From an uncultured Saprospiraceae bacterium (GTDB lineage: Bacteria; Bacteroidota; Bacteroidia; Chitinophagales; Saprospiraceae), in assembly GCA_937864255.1 (NCBI GenBank), contig CALMIT010000269.1:1-12878 (forward strand): a stretch of DNA of 12,878 nucleotides. The letters run 5' to 3'. Position numbers and translations under genes: made by a program. Below the pieces are notes generated by a model that did no database searches, was not told the DNA's origin, and saw only the letters and a program-made list of their open reading frames with translations. Shown here in pieces: positions 7,062 to 12,878 of this stretch. Each line of letters starts with the position of its first letter. Position 1 is the first letter of the stretch.

Positions 7062-7394
7062 TTACCAATCCCACTCGTCCGAATCTTTTTGCCGGTACTT
7101 TTCTTTGGTAGCCAGGCGCTGGCGTTGGCGTTCCATTACCAGTTTTGCCAGACCGACAGCCGGCGGGTCGGGCGCAAGCGGAGACAATGCAAAATTGATC
7201 TTTCCCTCATCCACGTCAAGCCTGTATAAAAGGCTTAGTAAGAAATCAAGTTTGTGTTCTATCATATAAGCAATCCGCTCGGTCAAAAGCCTGAGCAACT
7301 CCTCTTCGTTGACGGTGCTTGTGTCTGTCTCCAACTCAAAATTGCGCACGATCAGCGCTGTCGAATCCTGATTAATACTCAATTTTATCTGCAA
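7062..7394 (-). CDS. Conserved-looking 110-residue protein of unknown function
   Basis: A small acidic N-terminal half (QDSTALIVRNFELETDTSTVNEEE is its loop region) precedes a helical stretch, RIAYMIEHKLDFLLSLLYRLDVDEGKINFAL. A basic C-terminal helix (LAKLVMERQRQRLATKEKYRQ) and an acidic tail, DSDEWDW, follow. No signal peptide or catalytic motif is seen, so it is probably cytoplasmic. The pattern resembles a recurring Bacteroidota protein of unknown function, but I cannot name a family. The frame has no ATG near its beginning; TTG 7392-7394 is used, and the frame stays open upstream to about 7455, so the start is uncertain. It is transcribed divergently from murF-alr. Confidence 0.72.
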   Translation of the reverse strand: MQIKLSINQDSTALIVRNFELETDTSTVNEEELLRLLTERIAYMIEHKLDFLLSLLYRLDVDEGKINFALSPLAPDPPAVGLAKLVMERQRQRLATKEKYRQKDSDEWDW

Positions 7395-7419
7395 TTTTAT
7401 AAGAACTACCCGTTCTCTT

Positions 7420-7447
7420 TTGATGCAAATTAAATGAATTACTTTTG
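7420..7447 (+). promoter_or_regulatory. Bacteroidota-type promoter for murF-alr
   Basis: TTG at 7420-7422 and TACTTTTG at 7440-7447 (a TAnnTTTG match) are 17 bases apart, at the short end of the usual range. Transcription would start just before the ATG at 7468, which supports this start over the in-frame TTG at 7456. Confidence 0.55.
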
Positions 7448-7467
7448 GAATTCAATTGACAGAAATT

Positions 7468-9966
7468 ATGACTTACCCTATCGAAAAAGTCTGCGAGATC
7501 GTGGAAGGTACATTTTTAAATCCGCCCGCAGAAAGCGCCATACAATATATTTTGCTCGATAGCCGCCAGGTTATTTTTCCCGAATTCTCGCTGTTTTTTG
7601 CAATAAAGGGCGCGCGCCAGGACGGGCATCATTTCGTCGAAACGCTTTACCACCGCGGCGTAAGAAATTTTATCGTTGAAAAAAAAGTAAGCGGGGAAAA
7701 ATACCCCGCAGCCAATTTCATACAGGTAAAAAATACTATAAAGGCTTTACAAAAACTCGCAACATTTCACAGGAACCAATTTCATTATCCGGTTGTCGGC
7801 ATTACGGGCAGCAATGGAAAGACCATTGTAAAAGAATGGCTGTTTCAACTGCTCAACCCCGATTATAAAATCGTCAGAAGTCCGAAAAGTTATAACTCGC
7901 AAATTGGCGTGCCGCTCTCCGTCTGGCAGATGCAGCCGGATAACGAGTTGGCAATTTTTGAGGCGGGGATTTCGCGTCCCGGCGAGATGGCAAATCTGTC
8001 CGCGATAATCCGAGCCGACATCGGGCTGTTGACCAACATCGGCTCGGCGCACAGCGAAAGTTTTCAGAATGACGATGAAAAATTGCTCGAAAAACTTAAG
8101 CTATTTGACGCTGTCCAAAAGCTAATTTTTTGTGCGGACAATCCTTCCGTTTTCAAAGCCATCAAGTCCGTTTTACCCGAAAAGGAACACTTCGCTTGGA
8201 CTACGCAGTCCTCTGATTTTTTTGAAACTGCTGATTTGAAAATCACTGAAATTCAGCCACTTACCGCACATAAGGGGAAGGAAAGAAGCAGGATTTATGC
8301 AATTTTTAGAGGCGAAAAAATCAAAATAGACATTCCGTTTTCTGACAAAGCCTCTGTCGAAAATGCTATTCATTGCTGGGCGTTGATGCTGGTTTTGGGC
8401 TACCCCGCCGAAATCATTGACCGCCGGATGGCCGCACTCGAACCAATAGAAATGCGTCTTGAGATGAAAAGCGGCGTGCATAATTGCCTGATTATCAACG
8501 ATGCTTATAATTCGGATTTGAACTCGCTGCACATCGCGCTTGATTTTCTCAACCAGCAAAGTTTGCATTCCAAAAAGACCCTGATCCTTTCGGACATCCT
8601 GCAAAGCGGACAAACGGAAGAGGCTCTTTATACCGCCGTCGGAAAACTCATTATCGAAAAAAAGATTTCCAGATTTATCGGAATCGGCAGCGAGGTGACC
8701 GTCTTAAAATCCAAATTGCCCGCCGCCATTGAAAGTTTTTACTTTGAAACGACGGCTGGTTTTTTAGAGCATTTTGACTTTCAAAAATTTTCCCACGAAA
8801 CGATTTTACTAAAAGGCGCGCGCCAGTTTGCTTTTGAAAAAATAGCTAACCTGCTTGCCCAGAAGGTACATAAAACAACCCTGGAAATCAACCTTGATGC
8901 GCTCAAAAATAACCTCAACGTTTTTGCCAACCTACTGAATCCGGGCGTCAAAATGATGGTGATGGTCAAAGCGTCCGGGTACGGCAGCGGCAGTGCCGAA
9001 ATTGCCAGATTGCTTGAGTTTCAGAACGTAGATTATCTCTCCGTAGCCTACGCCGACGAGGGCGTGGAACTACGCAAAGCAGGCATCCGCTTGCCCATCA
9101 TGGTATTGAATGCCGAAGAAGCCACCTTCGACGCCTTGCTGCGCTATGAACTGGAACCTGAAATTTTCAGCTTTGAACAATTGACCGATTTTCTGAATTT
9201 TTTACCGGAAAGTGTCTCACAATTTCCCGTCCACATAAAACTGGACACCGGAATGCACCGCCTCGGATTTGAAGAAACTGAAATTGAAAAATTGAGCATA
9301 GCGCTCCGTAACGAAAACAGAATTTTTGTAAAATCCATTTTTTCACATCTGGCGGCCAGCGAAAATGCTGCTCATGACAGTTTTACCGCCACGCAGGTTT
9401 CTCTGTTTGAAAAAATGTATAAAATATTAAGTGAAGAAATTGGTTATCAACCACTTAGACACATACTTAATTCTGCCGGAATCGCACGCTTTCCTCAATT
9501 TCAAATGGATATGGCACGCCTGGGTATCGGGCTTTACGGGGCAAGTATGCCGGCAAAAATTCAGAAGAAACTTCAAACCGTACTCACGCTGAAAGCCACT
9601 ATTTCTCAAATAAAAACTTTGGCTGCGACCGAAACAGTGGGTTACGGACGCATGGGAAAATTGAATTCGGCTGCAAAGATTGCAACCATCAGCATCGGTT
9701 ATGCCGACGGACTGTTGAGAGCAGCGGGAAACGGCAAGTTTTCTGCGCTGGTGAGAGGAAAGCGGGCGCCTGTCGTCGGCAATGTGTGTATGGACATGAC
9801 GATGGTGGACGTCACAAAAATACCGGATGCAAAAGCGGGCGACGAGGTTGTTATCTTCGGAAAAGAGTTGCCTGTTGACGAACTCGCGAGCAGCATGGGT
9901 ACTATTCCGTATGAAATTTTCACCAATATAGCCGAGCGAGTAAAACGCATTTATTACCAGGAATAA
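7468..9966 (+). CDS. murF-alr: Bifunctional MurF ligase / alanine racemase fusion
   Basis: A single 832-residue cytoplasmic protein with two enzymes of the D-Ala-D-Ala branch of peptidoglycan synthesis. Residues 1 to about 465 are MurF, which adds D-Ala-D-Ala to UDP-MurNAc-tripeptide. This part has the N-terminal LLDSRQVIFPEFSLFFAIKG region, the ATP loop GITGSNGKT (114-119 core), SYNSQIGVPL, EAGISRPGEM, TNIGSAHSE and the C-terminal DAYNSDLNSLHIALD. Residues about 470-832 are PLP-dependent alanine racemase, which makes D-Ala from L-Ala. This part has LEINLDALKNN, MVKASGYGSGS with the PLP lysine (Lys501), KLDTGMHRLGF, RLGIGLYG, GYADGLLR with the catalytic Tyr745, and GNVCMDMTMVDVT. Both halves keep their catalytic residues. 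This fusion is known in Bacteroidota. ATG 7468 is chosen over TTG 7456 because of the promoter position and codon type. Confidence 0.95.
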   Translation: MTYPIEKVCEIVEGTFLNPPAESAIQYILLDSRQVIFPEFSLFFAIKGARQDGHHFVETLYHRGVRNFIVEKKVSGEKYPAANFIQVKNTIKALQKLATFHRNQFHYPVVGITGSNGKTIVKEWLFQLLNPDYKIVRSPKSYNSQIGVPLSVWQMQPDNELAIFEAGISRPGEMANLSAIIRADIGLLTNIGSAHSESFQNDDEKLLEKLKLFDAVQKLIFCADNPSVFKAIKSVLPEKEHFAWTTQSSDFFETADLKITEIQPLTAHKGKERSRIYAIFRGEKIKIDIPFSDKASVENAIHCWALMLVLGYPAEIIDRRMAALEPIEMRLEMKSGVHNCLIINDAYNSDLNSLHIALDFLNQQSLHSKKTLILSDILQSGQTEEALYTAVGKLIIEKKISRFIGIGSEVTVLKSKLPAAIESFYFETTAGFLEHFDFQKFSHETILLKGARQFAFEKIANLLAQKVHKTTLEINLDALKNNLNVFANLLNPGVKMMVMVKASGYGSGSAEIARLLEFQNVDYLSVAYADEGVELRKAGIRLPIMVLNAEEATFDALLRYELEPEIFSFEQLTDFLNFLPESVSQFPVHIKLDTGMHRLGFEETEIEKLSIALRNENRIFVKSIFSHLAASENAAHDSFTATQVSLFEKMYKILSEEIGYQPLRHILNSAGIARFPQFQMDMARLGIGLYGASMPAKIQKKLQTVLTLKATISQIKTLAATETVGYGRMGKLNSAAKIATISIGYADGLLRAAGNGKFSALVRGKRAPVVGNVCMDMTMVDVTKIPDAKAGDEVVIFGKELPVDELASSMGTIPYEIFTNIAERVKRIYYQE

Positions 9967-9994
9967 AAAAATCCCGGCTCAAAAATGGCCGGGA
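9964..9994 (-). terminator. Intrinsic terminator of the minus-strand repressor gene
   Basis: TCCCGGC (9972-9978) and GCCGGGA (9988-9994) form a seven-base GC-rich stem with a nine-base loop. On the minus strand the stem is followed by a run of seven T (the A run at 9965-9971 on the plus strand), the classical form for stopping transcription coming from the repressor gene. On the plus strand no T run follows, so it is less likely to stop murF-alr transcription. The T run overlaps the murF-alr stop codon. Confidence 0.7.
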
Positions 9995-10123
9995 GAAGGT
10001 TCGCAGCCATTCGGGCCATTTACCCAAATGCTGCAAGGGAACATCAAAAACAGCAGGATTAAAATGAAACACAAAACTATGGCATCGCCGTAAAATCAGC
10101 CGGCGCTGCCGTAGCCGATACTT

Positions 10124-10855
10124 CTAAAGTTCGCTGATCTTTCTTACTACTTTATATATGCGGGTATATTGATTCACGTCTTCGATAAAAGGATCGTGTT
10201 CGAGGTGATTGGCGGAAATGAGTTTCAGGCGGCTGACCTGTCCGCGCGGATTAAAAATTCGCTGAACGTATTTGATCCAAACCGTGCCGTTGTTTTTAAC
10301 TGCATAAATATCATTGTCTCTGATTTCCTGGATATTGGAAACTTCCCGACAAACGACCATGTCTCCGTTGAGAATAATCGGCTCCATACTATTACCGCTG
10401 ACCGGAAAAGCTACCATACTGCTGCCTTCCAATCCTGGAATAGAGAAAAGACTGCCCTTTTCTTGGGTAAAGCTATCGAGGCTCAGCGCGGAGCCGGCAA
10501 ATGCCTCCACAGAAGTAAAAAGGATATTATTTCGTTGCTCCGTACTCTGAGCGCCGGAGTATTTTTTCAAATCCGTACCAAAAGGATTCCCATCTCCGTA
10601 CAACATCCATGATTCATTTATACCGTACTCGCGGCAAAATGTCATCGCCTGCGTATAGCTTATAACCCGCTCATTATCAGGACTTAAAAATGCGCGGACA
10701 ATATGCCCGTAACTCCGGTTGTTCAATAATCTTTCGGCTACGTCACCTATTCCTTTGCCGTTTCGGTCATTTTTTACAATCAGCCCGCGGTCTTCAAGCA
10801 TTTTAAAAGCGACACAAAAGCGTTCATTTAATTGATGACGATCTTCGTTTATCAT
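10124..10855 (-). CDS. S24-family (LexA/CI-like) self-cleaving transcriptional repressor
   Basis: This 243-residue protein has a DNA-binding N-terminal part and a peptidase S24 C-terminal part. The N-terminal region (about 1-95) ends in ISYTQAMTFCREYGINESWMLYGDGNPF, the pattern of XRE-type regulators in Bacteroidota (a helix-turn-helix leading into a WxLxGxGxPF-like segment). The S24 domain (about 112-243) has the Ser nucleophile in VSGNSMEPIILNGD (Ser156) and the Lys general base in VWIKYV (Lys195), 39 residues apart (37 in E. coli LexA). An Ala-Gly pair in EAFAGSA (120-121) is a plausible self-cleavage site. It could be a phage-type or stress-type repressor relieved by RecA. No other phage genes surround it. 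A terminator follows, and three copies of a motif lie at its promoter, suggesting autoregulation. Confidence 0.88.
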   Translation of the reverse strand: MINEDRHQLNERFCVAFKMLEDRGLIVKNDRNGKGIGDVAERLLNNRSYGHIVRAFLSPDNERVISYTQAMTFCREYGINESWMLYGDGNPFGTDLKKYSGAQSTEQRNNILFTSVEAFAGSALSLDSFTQEKGSLFSIPGLEGSSMVAFPVSGNSMEPIILNGDMVVCREVSNIQEIRDNDIYAVKNNGTVWIKYVQRIFNPRGQVSRLKLISANHLEHDPFIEDVNQYTRIYKVVRKISEL

Positions 10856-10870
10856 ATTATGTATGTATTT

Positions 10871-10911
10871 TTAAAACAAAAAATTAAAACAACGAGGCAA
10901 AATTAAAACAA
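10871..10911. repeat. Three copies of TTAAAACAA at the repressor promoter, candidate operator
   Basis: The 9-base motif TTAAAACAA (TTGTTTTAA on the gene's strand) occurs exactly at 10871-10879, 10884-10892 and 10903-10911. Copies one and three extend to the same 15 bases, TTAAAACAAAAAATT. The third copy overlaps the -7 element and the other two lie in the expected start-site and leader region. Position and repetition fit an operator bound by the S24 repressor. The area is A/T-rich, so some repetition by chance is possible. Confidence 0.5.
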
Positions 10912-10927
10912 AAAATTTCAAATCCAA
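10898..10927 (-). promoter_or_regulatory. Bacteroidota-type promoter for the S24 repressor gene
   Basis: On the minus strand TTG (10925-10927) is followed after 19 bases by TAATTTTG (10898-10905), with full consensus and ideal spacing. Transcription would begin about 35-40 bases before the ATG at 10855. Confidence 0.65.
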
Positions 10928-11062
10928 TATTTCTTCAAAAAAATATTGAAAAAAATTTAATAGTATTGCGTATTAAAAAAAACGAAAAGAAAGATTGTAG
11001 CGAAAGCTGAAAAAAATCATCGGCGTGCTGATAATTAATGAAAAACTGACTGGCGAAAATTG
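10928..11062. other. A/T-rich spacer between divergent repressor and secreted-protein genes
   Basis: Together with the flanking promoter elements this belongs to the 296-base gap between the divergent genes. Runs of A and T dominate (for example the A runs around 10937-10950 and 10975-10983). I see no open frame of note, no RNA gene and no hairpin terminator in this part. Confidence 0.5.
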
Positions 11063-11070
11063 TAACTTTG
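11063..11070 (+). promoter_or_regulatory. Candidate -7 element for the secreted repeat protein
   Basis: TAACTTTG matches TAnnTTTG and lies 81 bases before the ATG at 11152, implying a leader of about 75 bases. No TTG is seen at the right distance upstream, so the promoter is only half supported. Confidence 0.4.
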
Positions 11071-11084
11071 GCTTGGCTTTTGAC

Positions 11085-11108
11085 ATTTTGAATTTTATAA
11101 TTCAAAAT
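11085..11108 (+). repeat. Perfect 10-base inverted repeat in the leader of the secreted-protein gene
   Basis: ATTTTGAATT (11085-11094) and AATTCAAAAT (11099-11108) flank a four-base loop, TTAT. It lies between the candidate -7 element and the ATG at 11152, so it would form an A/U-rich hairpin in the leader, or a palindromic protein-binding site in DNA. The stem is weak because it is nearly all A/T. Confidence 0.5.
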
Positions 11109-11151
11109 ATTACGCATTAATTTTTTTAACATCCCAATCAAACTGAGTCCC

Positions 11152-12878
11152 ATGAACTTGAAACATTTCATTGCCTCCGGCTTAACGCTTTTCCTGTTTT
11201 CCTTTCTCTTATCCTTTTCATCTGTCCCCAATAAAATTATCAAAACGCAAAGCACTTTGGCAGATACTGTCAGCCTCACTGTGGCGGCAGGCGGCGTCAA
11301 AGTGTACAAACTGGATACAATCGGACTTGGAAAAACTATTACGATTCAAACAAATGGTCTGGCGGGGTCAGCAGGAGTTGCGACAAAAGAGGACGGCTAT
11401 TATAAACTGCGTTACGAAGGCTTGGCGCCCGGCGGTGATTGCTGCTATTCCCTACGCCTCCTGGGCAATAACGGGTTCCGGGAAACATTTTTCAGGTTCA
11501 CTACAACAAATTCTGTTCAGGATACCATCAAGCGACCCGTTTTTGTGGGTACAAAAGATACGGTTGAAATTTACCTCTCGCAGGTAGTGCCGGCAAGTAT
11601 TGAAAATACTTGCGAAACATCGGGTACGCAATACGTGGACTGGCAACTCGTGTCGGGATATACCAATCCTTTGAAAATCGAATTTTCGGGTTTGGCACAC
11701 GGCGTTGAGCAGCATTGTTTTAGAATCTGCAATGCCAATCAAAGCGTTTGCGAAACTGTAATTGCAAGAATTACCGCTTTCGACAAACAACTGGTCAATA
11801 TGCCCGAAACGGATTCATTAAATACTTTTTGCGGACAAACGACCAAATTGTGTCTGCCTTTTAATACTACGGCGCTGACTGTTTCGCCCAATTATCAGTT
11901 GTACCTCAACCGGCAGGCTTACTCTGGCAATATCGGCGGATGTGATTTTGTGCCTTCTGCGGTTTCTTTTAATCTCTTCGTGCTGCCGGGTTTTGGAAAT
12001 GCCGGCCCTTATTTTCTGGAGCGGTGGACGGTAAATGATACCGATTTTTCAGGCAATTTTAGCAACGTAACCGAATTGGTACAGATGATGAACCAGTGGA
12101 ATCCGGGCGGCAGTTGGCAAAGCCCGCCGGGTGTTCCGATAATTTCAGGTTTTTATTCGGCGGATACGATTGGCAATCTGCGCGTTATTTATCAGCCAAC
12201 GGGTGCGCTGACGATTGTTTCTCCCAACGTAATCAACGTACCGAGAGGCACAGAACTGGAAGTGCCAGCAGGCACCTATCCCATCGAGCTTAATTATCCT
12301 TTTATCGGCTACGCCGACACGCTTTCGCTGGAAGTAACCTGCTCTGACCGGACTACTTTTTTTAATATAAAAGACACCATTTTCATCGGCGAAACTGCCG
12401 AAAGAGTGCTTGATTTGTCAGGCTTGGCGCGCCCTTATCAAAATATTGTAAAAACTTACCTGGACGGACAGGCAGCCGACGAAGCCAGCGTGACATTCGT
12501 AGAAAGCCAGGGCAAAATTACCTACACGGGATTTTCGGAAGGACAAGAAGATGTATGGTTGCAAGTGTGCGGAAGTCTGAATATGTGTGATACTTTTTTG
12601 ATAGAAATAACTGTAAAAGACGCCAACGACGGAGAAATAACGATTACAAATCCGCCTTCGCCCGCCTCAGTGGTAGCGGCTTGCAATAATGTCCCGCCGG
12701 CTCCGTCGGTCACCGCCGTCACTACCTGCGCTGCAAATGCTCAGGTGCAAATGAATTTTGACGAGCAACGTACTGATGGAAACTGCCCGTTTAATTATAC
12801 GATCAGAAGAACCTGGACTTTCACCGATGATTGCGGAAACCAAAGAACCGCTACCCAGATGGTAACGGTAGAAGATAA
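11152..12878 (+). CDS. Secreted repeat-containing surface protein, 3' end beyond window
   Basis: The frame is open from ATG 11152 to the last base (575 full codons) with no stop, so the gene continues past the window. The product starts with a signal peptide (MNLKHFIASGLTLFLFSFLL, then SFSS). The first 490 or so residues are beta-rich and Ser/Thr/Asn/Gly-rich, with scattered Cys pairs (GGDCCYS, HCFRICN, TFCGQTTKLCL) and no enzyme motif that I recognise. From about residue 495 a repeat unit begins: PPSPASVVAACNNVPPAPSV, then EQRTDGNCPFNYTIRRTWTF and TDDCGNQRTATQMVTVED. This HYR-like, Cys-containing unit is usually found in tandem in large Bacteroidota adhesin-like proteins ending in a type IX secretion or gliding-associated C-terminal domain. 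That end is not visible here. The product is probably an exported or cell-surface protein, divergent from the S24 repressor. Confidence 0.85.
   Translation, partial: MNLKHFIASGLTLFLFSFLLSFSSVPNKIIKTQSTLADTVSLTVAAGGVKVYKLDTIGLGKTITIQTNGLAGSAGVATKEDGYYKLRYEGLAPGGDCCYSLRLLGNNGFRETFFRFTTTNSVQDTIKRPVFVGTKDTVEIYLSQVVPASIENTCETSGTQYVDWQLVSGYTNPLKIEFSGLAHGVEQHCFRICNANQSVCETVIARITAFDKQLVNMPETDSLNTFCGQTTKLCLPFNTTALTVSPNYQLYLNRQAYSGNIGGCDFVPSAVSFNLFVLPGFGNAGPYFLERWTVNDTDFSGNFSNVTELVQMMNQWNPGGSWQSPPGVPIISGFYSADTIGNLRVIYQPTGALTIVSPNVINVPRGTELEVPAGTYPIELNYPFIGYADTLSLEVTCSDRTTFFNIKDTIFIGETAERVLDLSGLARPYQNIVKTYLDGQAADEASVTFVESQGKITYTGFSEGQEDVWLQVCGSLNMCDTFLIEITVKDANDGEITITNPPSPASVVAACNNVPPAPSVTAVTTCAANAQVQMNFDEQRTDGNCPFNYTIRRTWTFTDDCGNQRTATQMVTVED

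Noticed and set aside
10063..10092. Nine-codon frame (MKHKTMASP) between murF-alr and the repressor
   Set aside because: Too short, with no promoter or conserved context to support translation.
10124..10855. Prophage boundary marked by the S24 repressor
   Set aside because: No integrase, structural genes or attachment-site repeats are visible on either side.
10856..10927. A/T-rich direct repeats as a possible CRISPR or replication-origin iteron array
   Set aside because: Only three 9-base copies with unequal spacing, no spacers of CRISPR size and no replication gene nearby; a promoter operator explains them better.
11080..11101. TTGACA and TATAAT resembling a sigma-70 promoter
   Set aside because: The spacing is only 10 bases instead of about 17, and other promoters in the window are of the TAnnTTTG type.

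Overview
The window looks like the start of a contig from a member of the Bacteroidota, probably Saprospiraceae-like (the family assignment is an inference). Four things support this. Several genes are preceded by the Bacteroidota promoter form (TTG about 17-22 bases upstream of TAnnTTTG), and Shine-Dalgarno sequences are not evident. MurF and alanine racemase are fused in one protein. The secreted glycan-hydrolase genes have a Bacteroidota style. The window ends in a large secreted protein with Cys-containing 'ACGN'-type repeats, common in gliding and type IX-secreting bacteria. The first 51 bases are not genomic: they match the Illumina TruSeq indexed adapter, so genomic sequence begins at about base 52.

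Layout. 52-635 (+) is the C-terminal part of the signal recognition particle GTPase Ffh, cut by the adapter. 702-1259 (+) is a PRX-like thioredoxin-fold protein with a CNHC site. A short degenerate repeat region (1268-1345) separates it from a convergent minus-strand pair: the 2-oxoglutarate dehydrogenase E2 subunit (1878-3128) followed by a small polytopic membrane protein (1344-1853). Divergent from E2 runs a plus-strand series: an O6-methylguanine-DNA methyltransferase (3318-3806), a 55-residue single-pass membrane protein (3819-3986), a GH73 glucosaminidase with LysM domains (4080-5426) and an MltD-like lytic transglycosylase with LysM domains (5514-6989). A perfect 20-bp hairpin (7001-7046) ends this series against a convergent 110-residue protein of unknown function (7062-7394, minus). 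Divergent from that is the 832-residue MurF-Alr fusion (7468-9966). A minus-strand S24 self-cleaving repressor (10124-10855) follows, and then, divergently, a secreted repeat protein (11152 onward) that is still open at the window end.

How the genes relate. Three plus-strand genes act on peptidoglycan: MurF-Alr makes and attaches D-Ala-D-Ala, and the GH73 and MltD proteins cut the glycan strands. The rest is core metabolism (E2), protein targeting (Ffh), redox and DNA repair. The S24 repressor is the only clearly regulatory gene; its promoter carries three copies of a 9-base motif that may be its own operator. No CRISPR array, transposon, rRNA or tRNA gene or phage structural gene was seen. 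I found no clearly new multi-gene system. The most useful leads are the adapter artefact, the repressor with its repeated operator-like motif, the unlisted 55-residue gene, and the unusual residues near the E2 active site.
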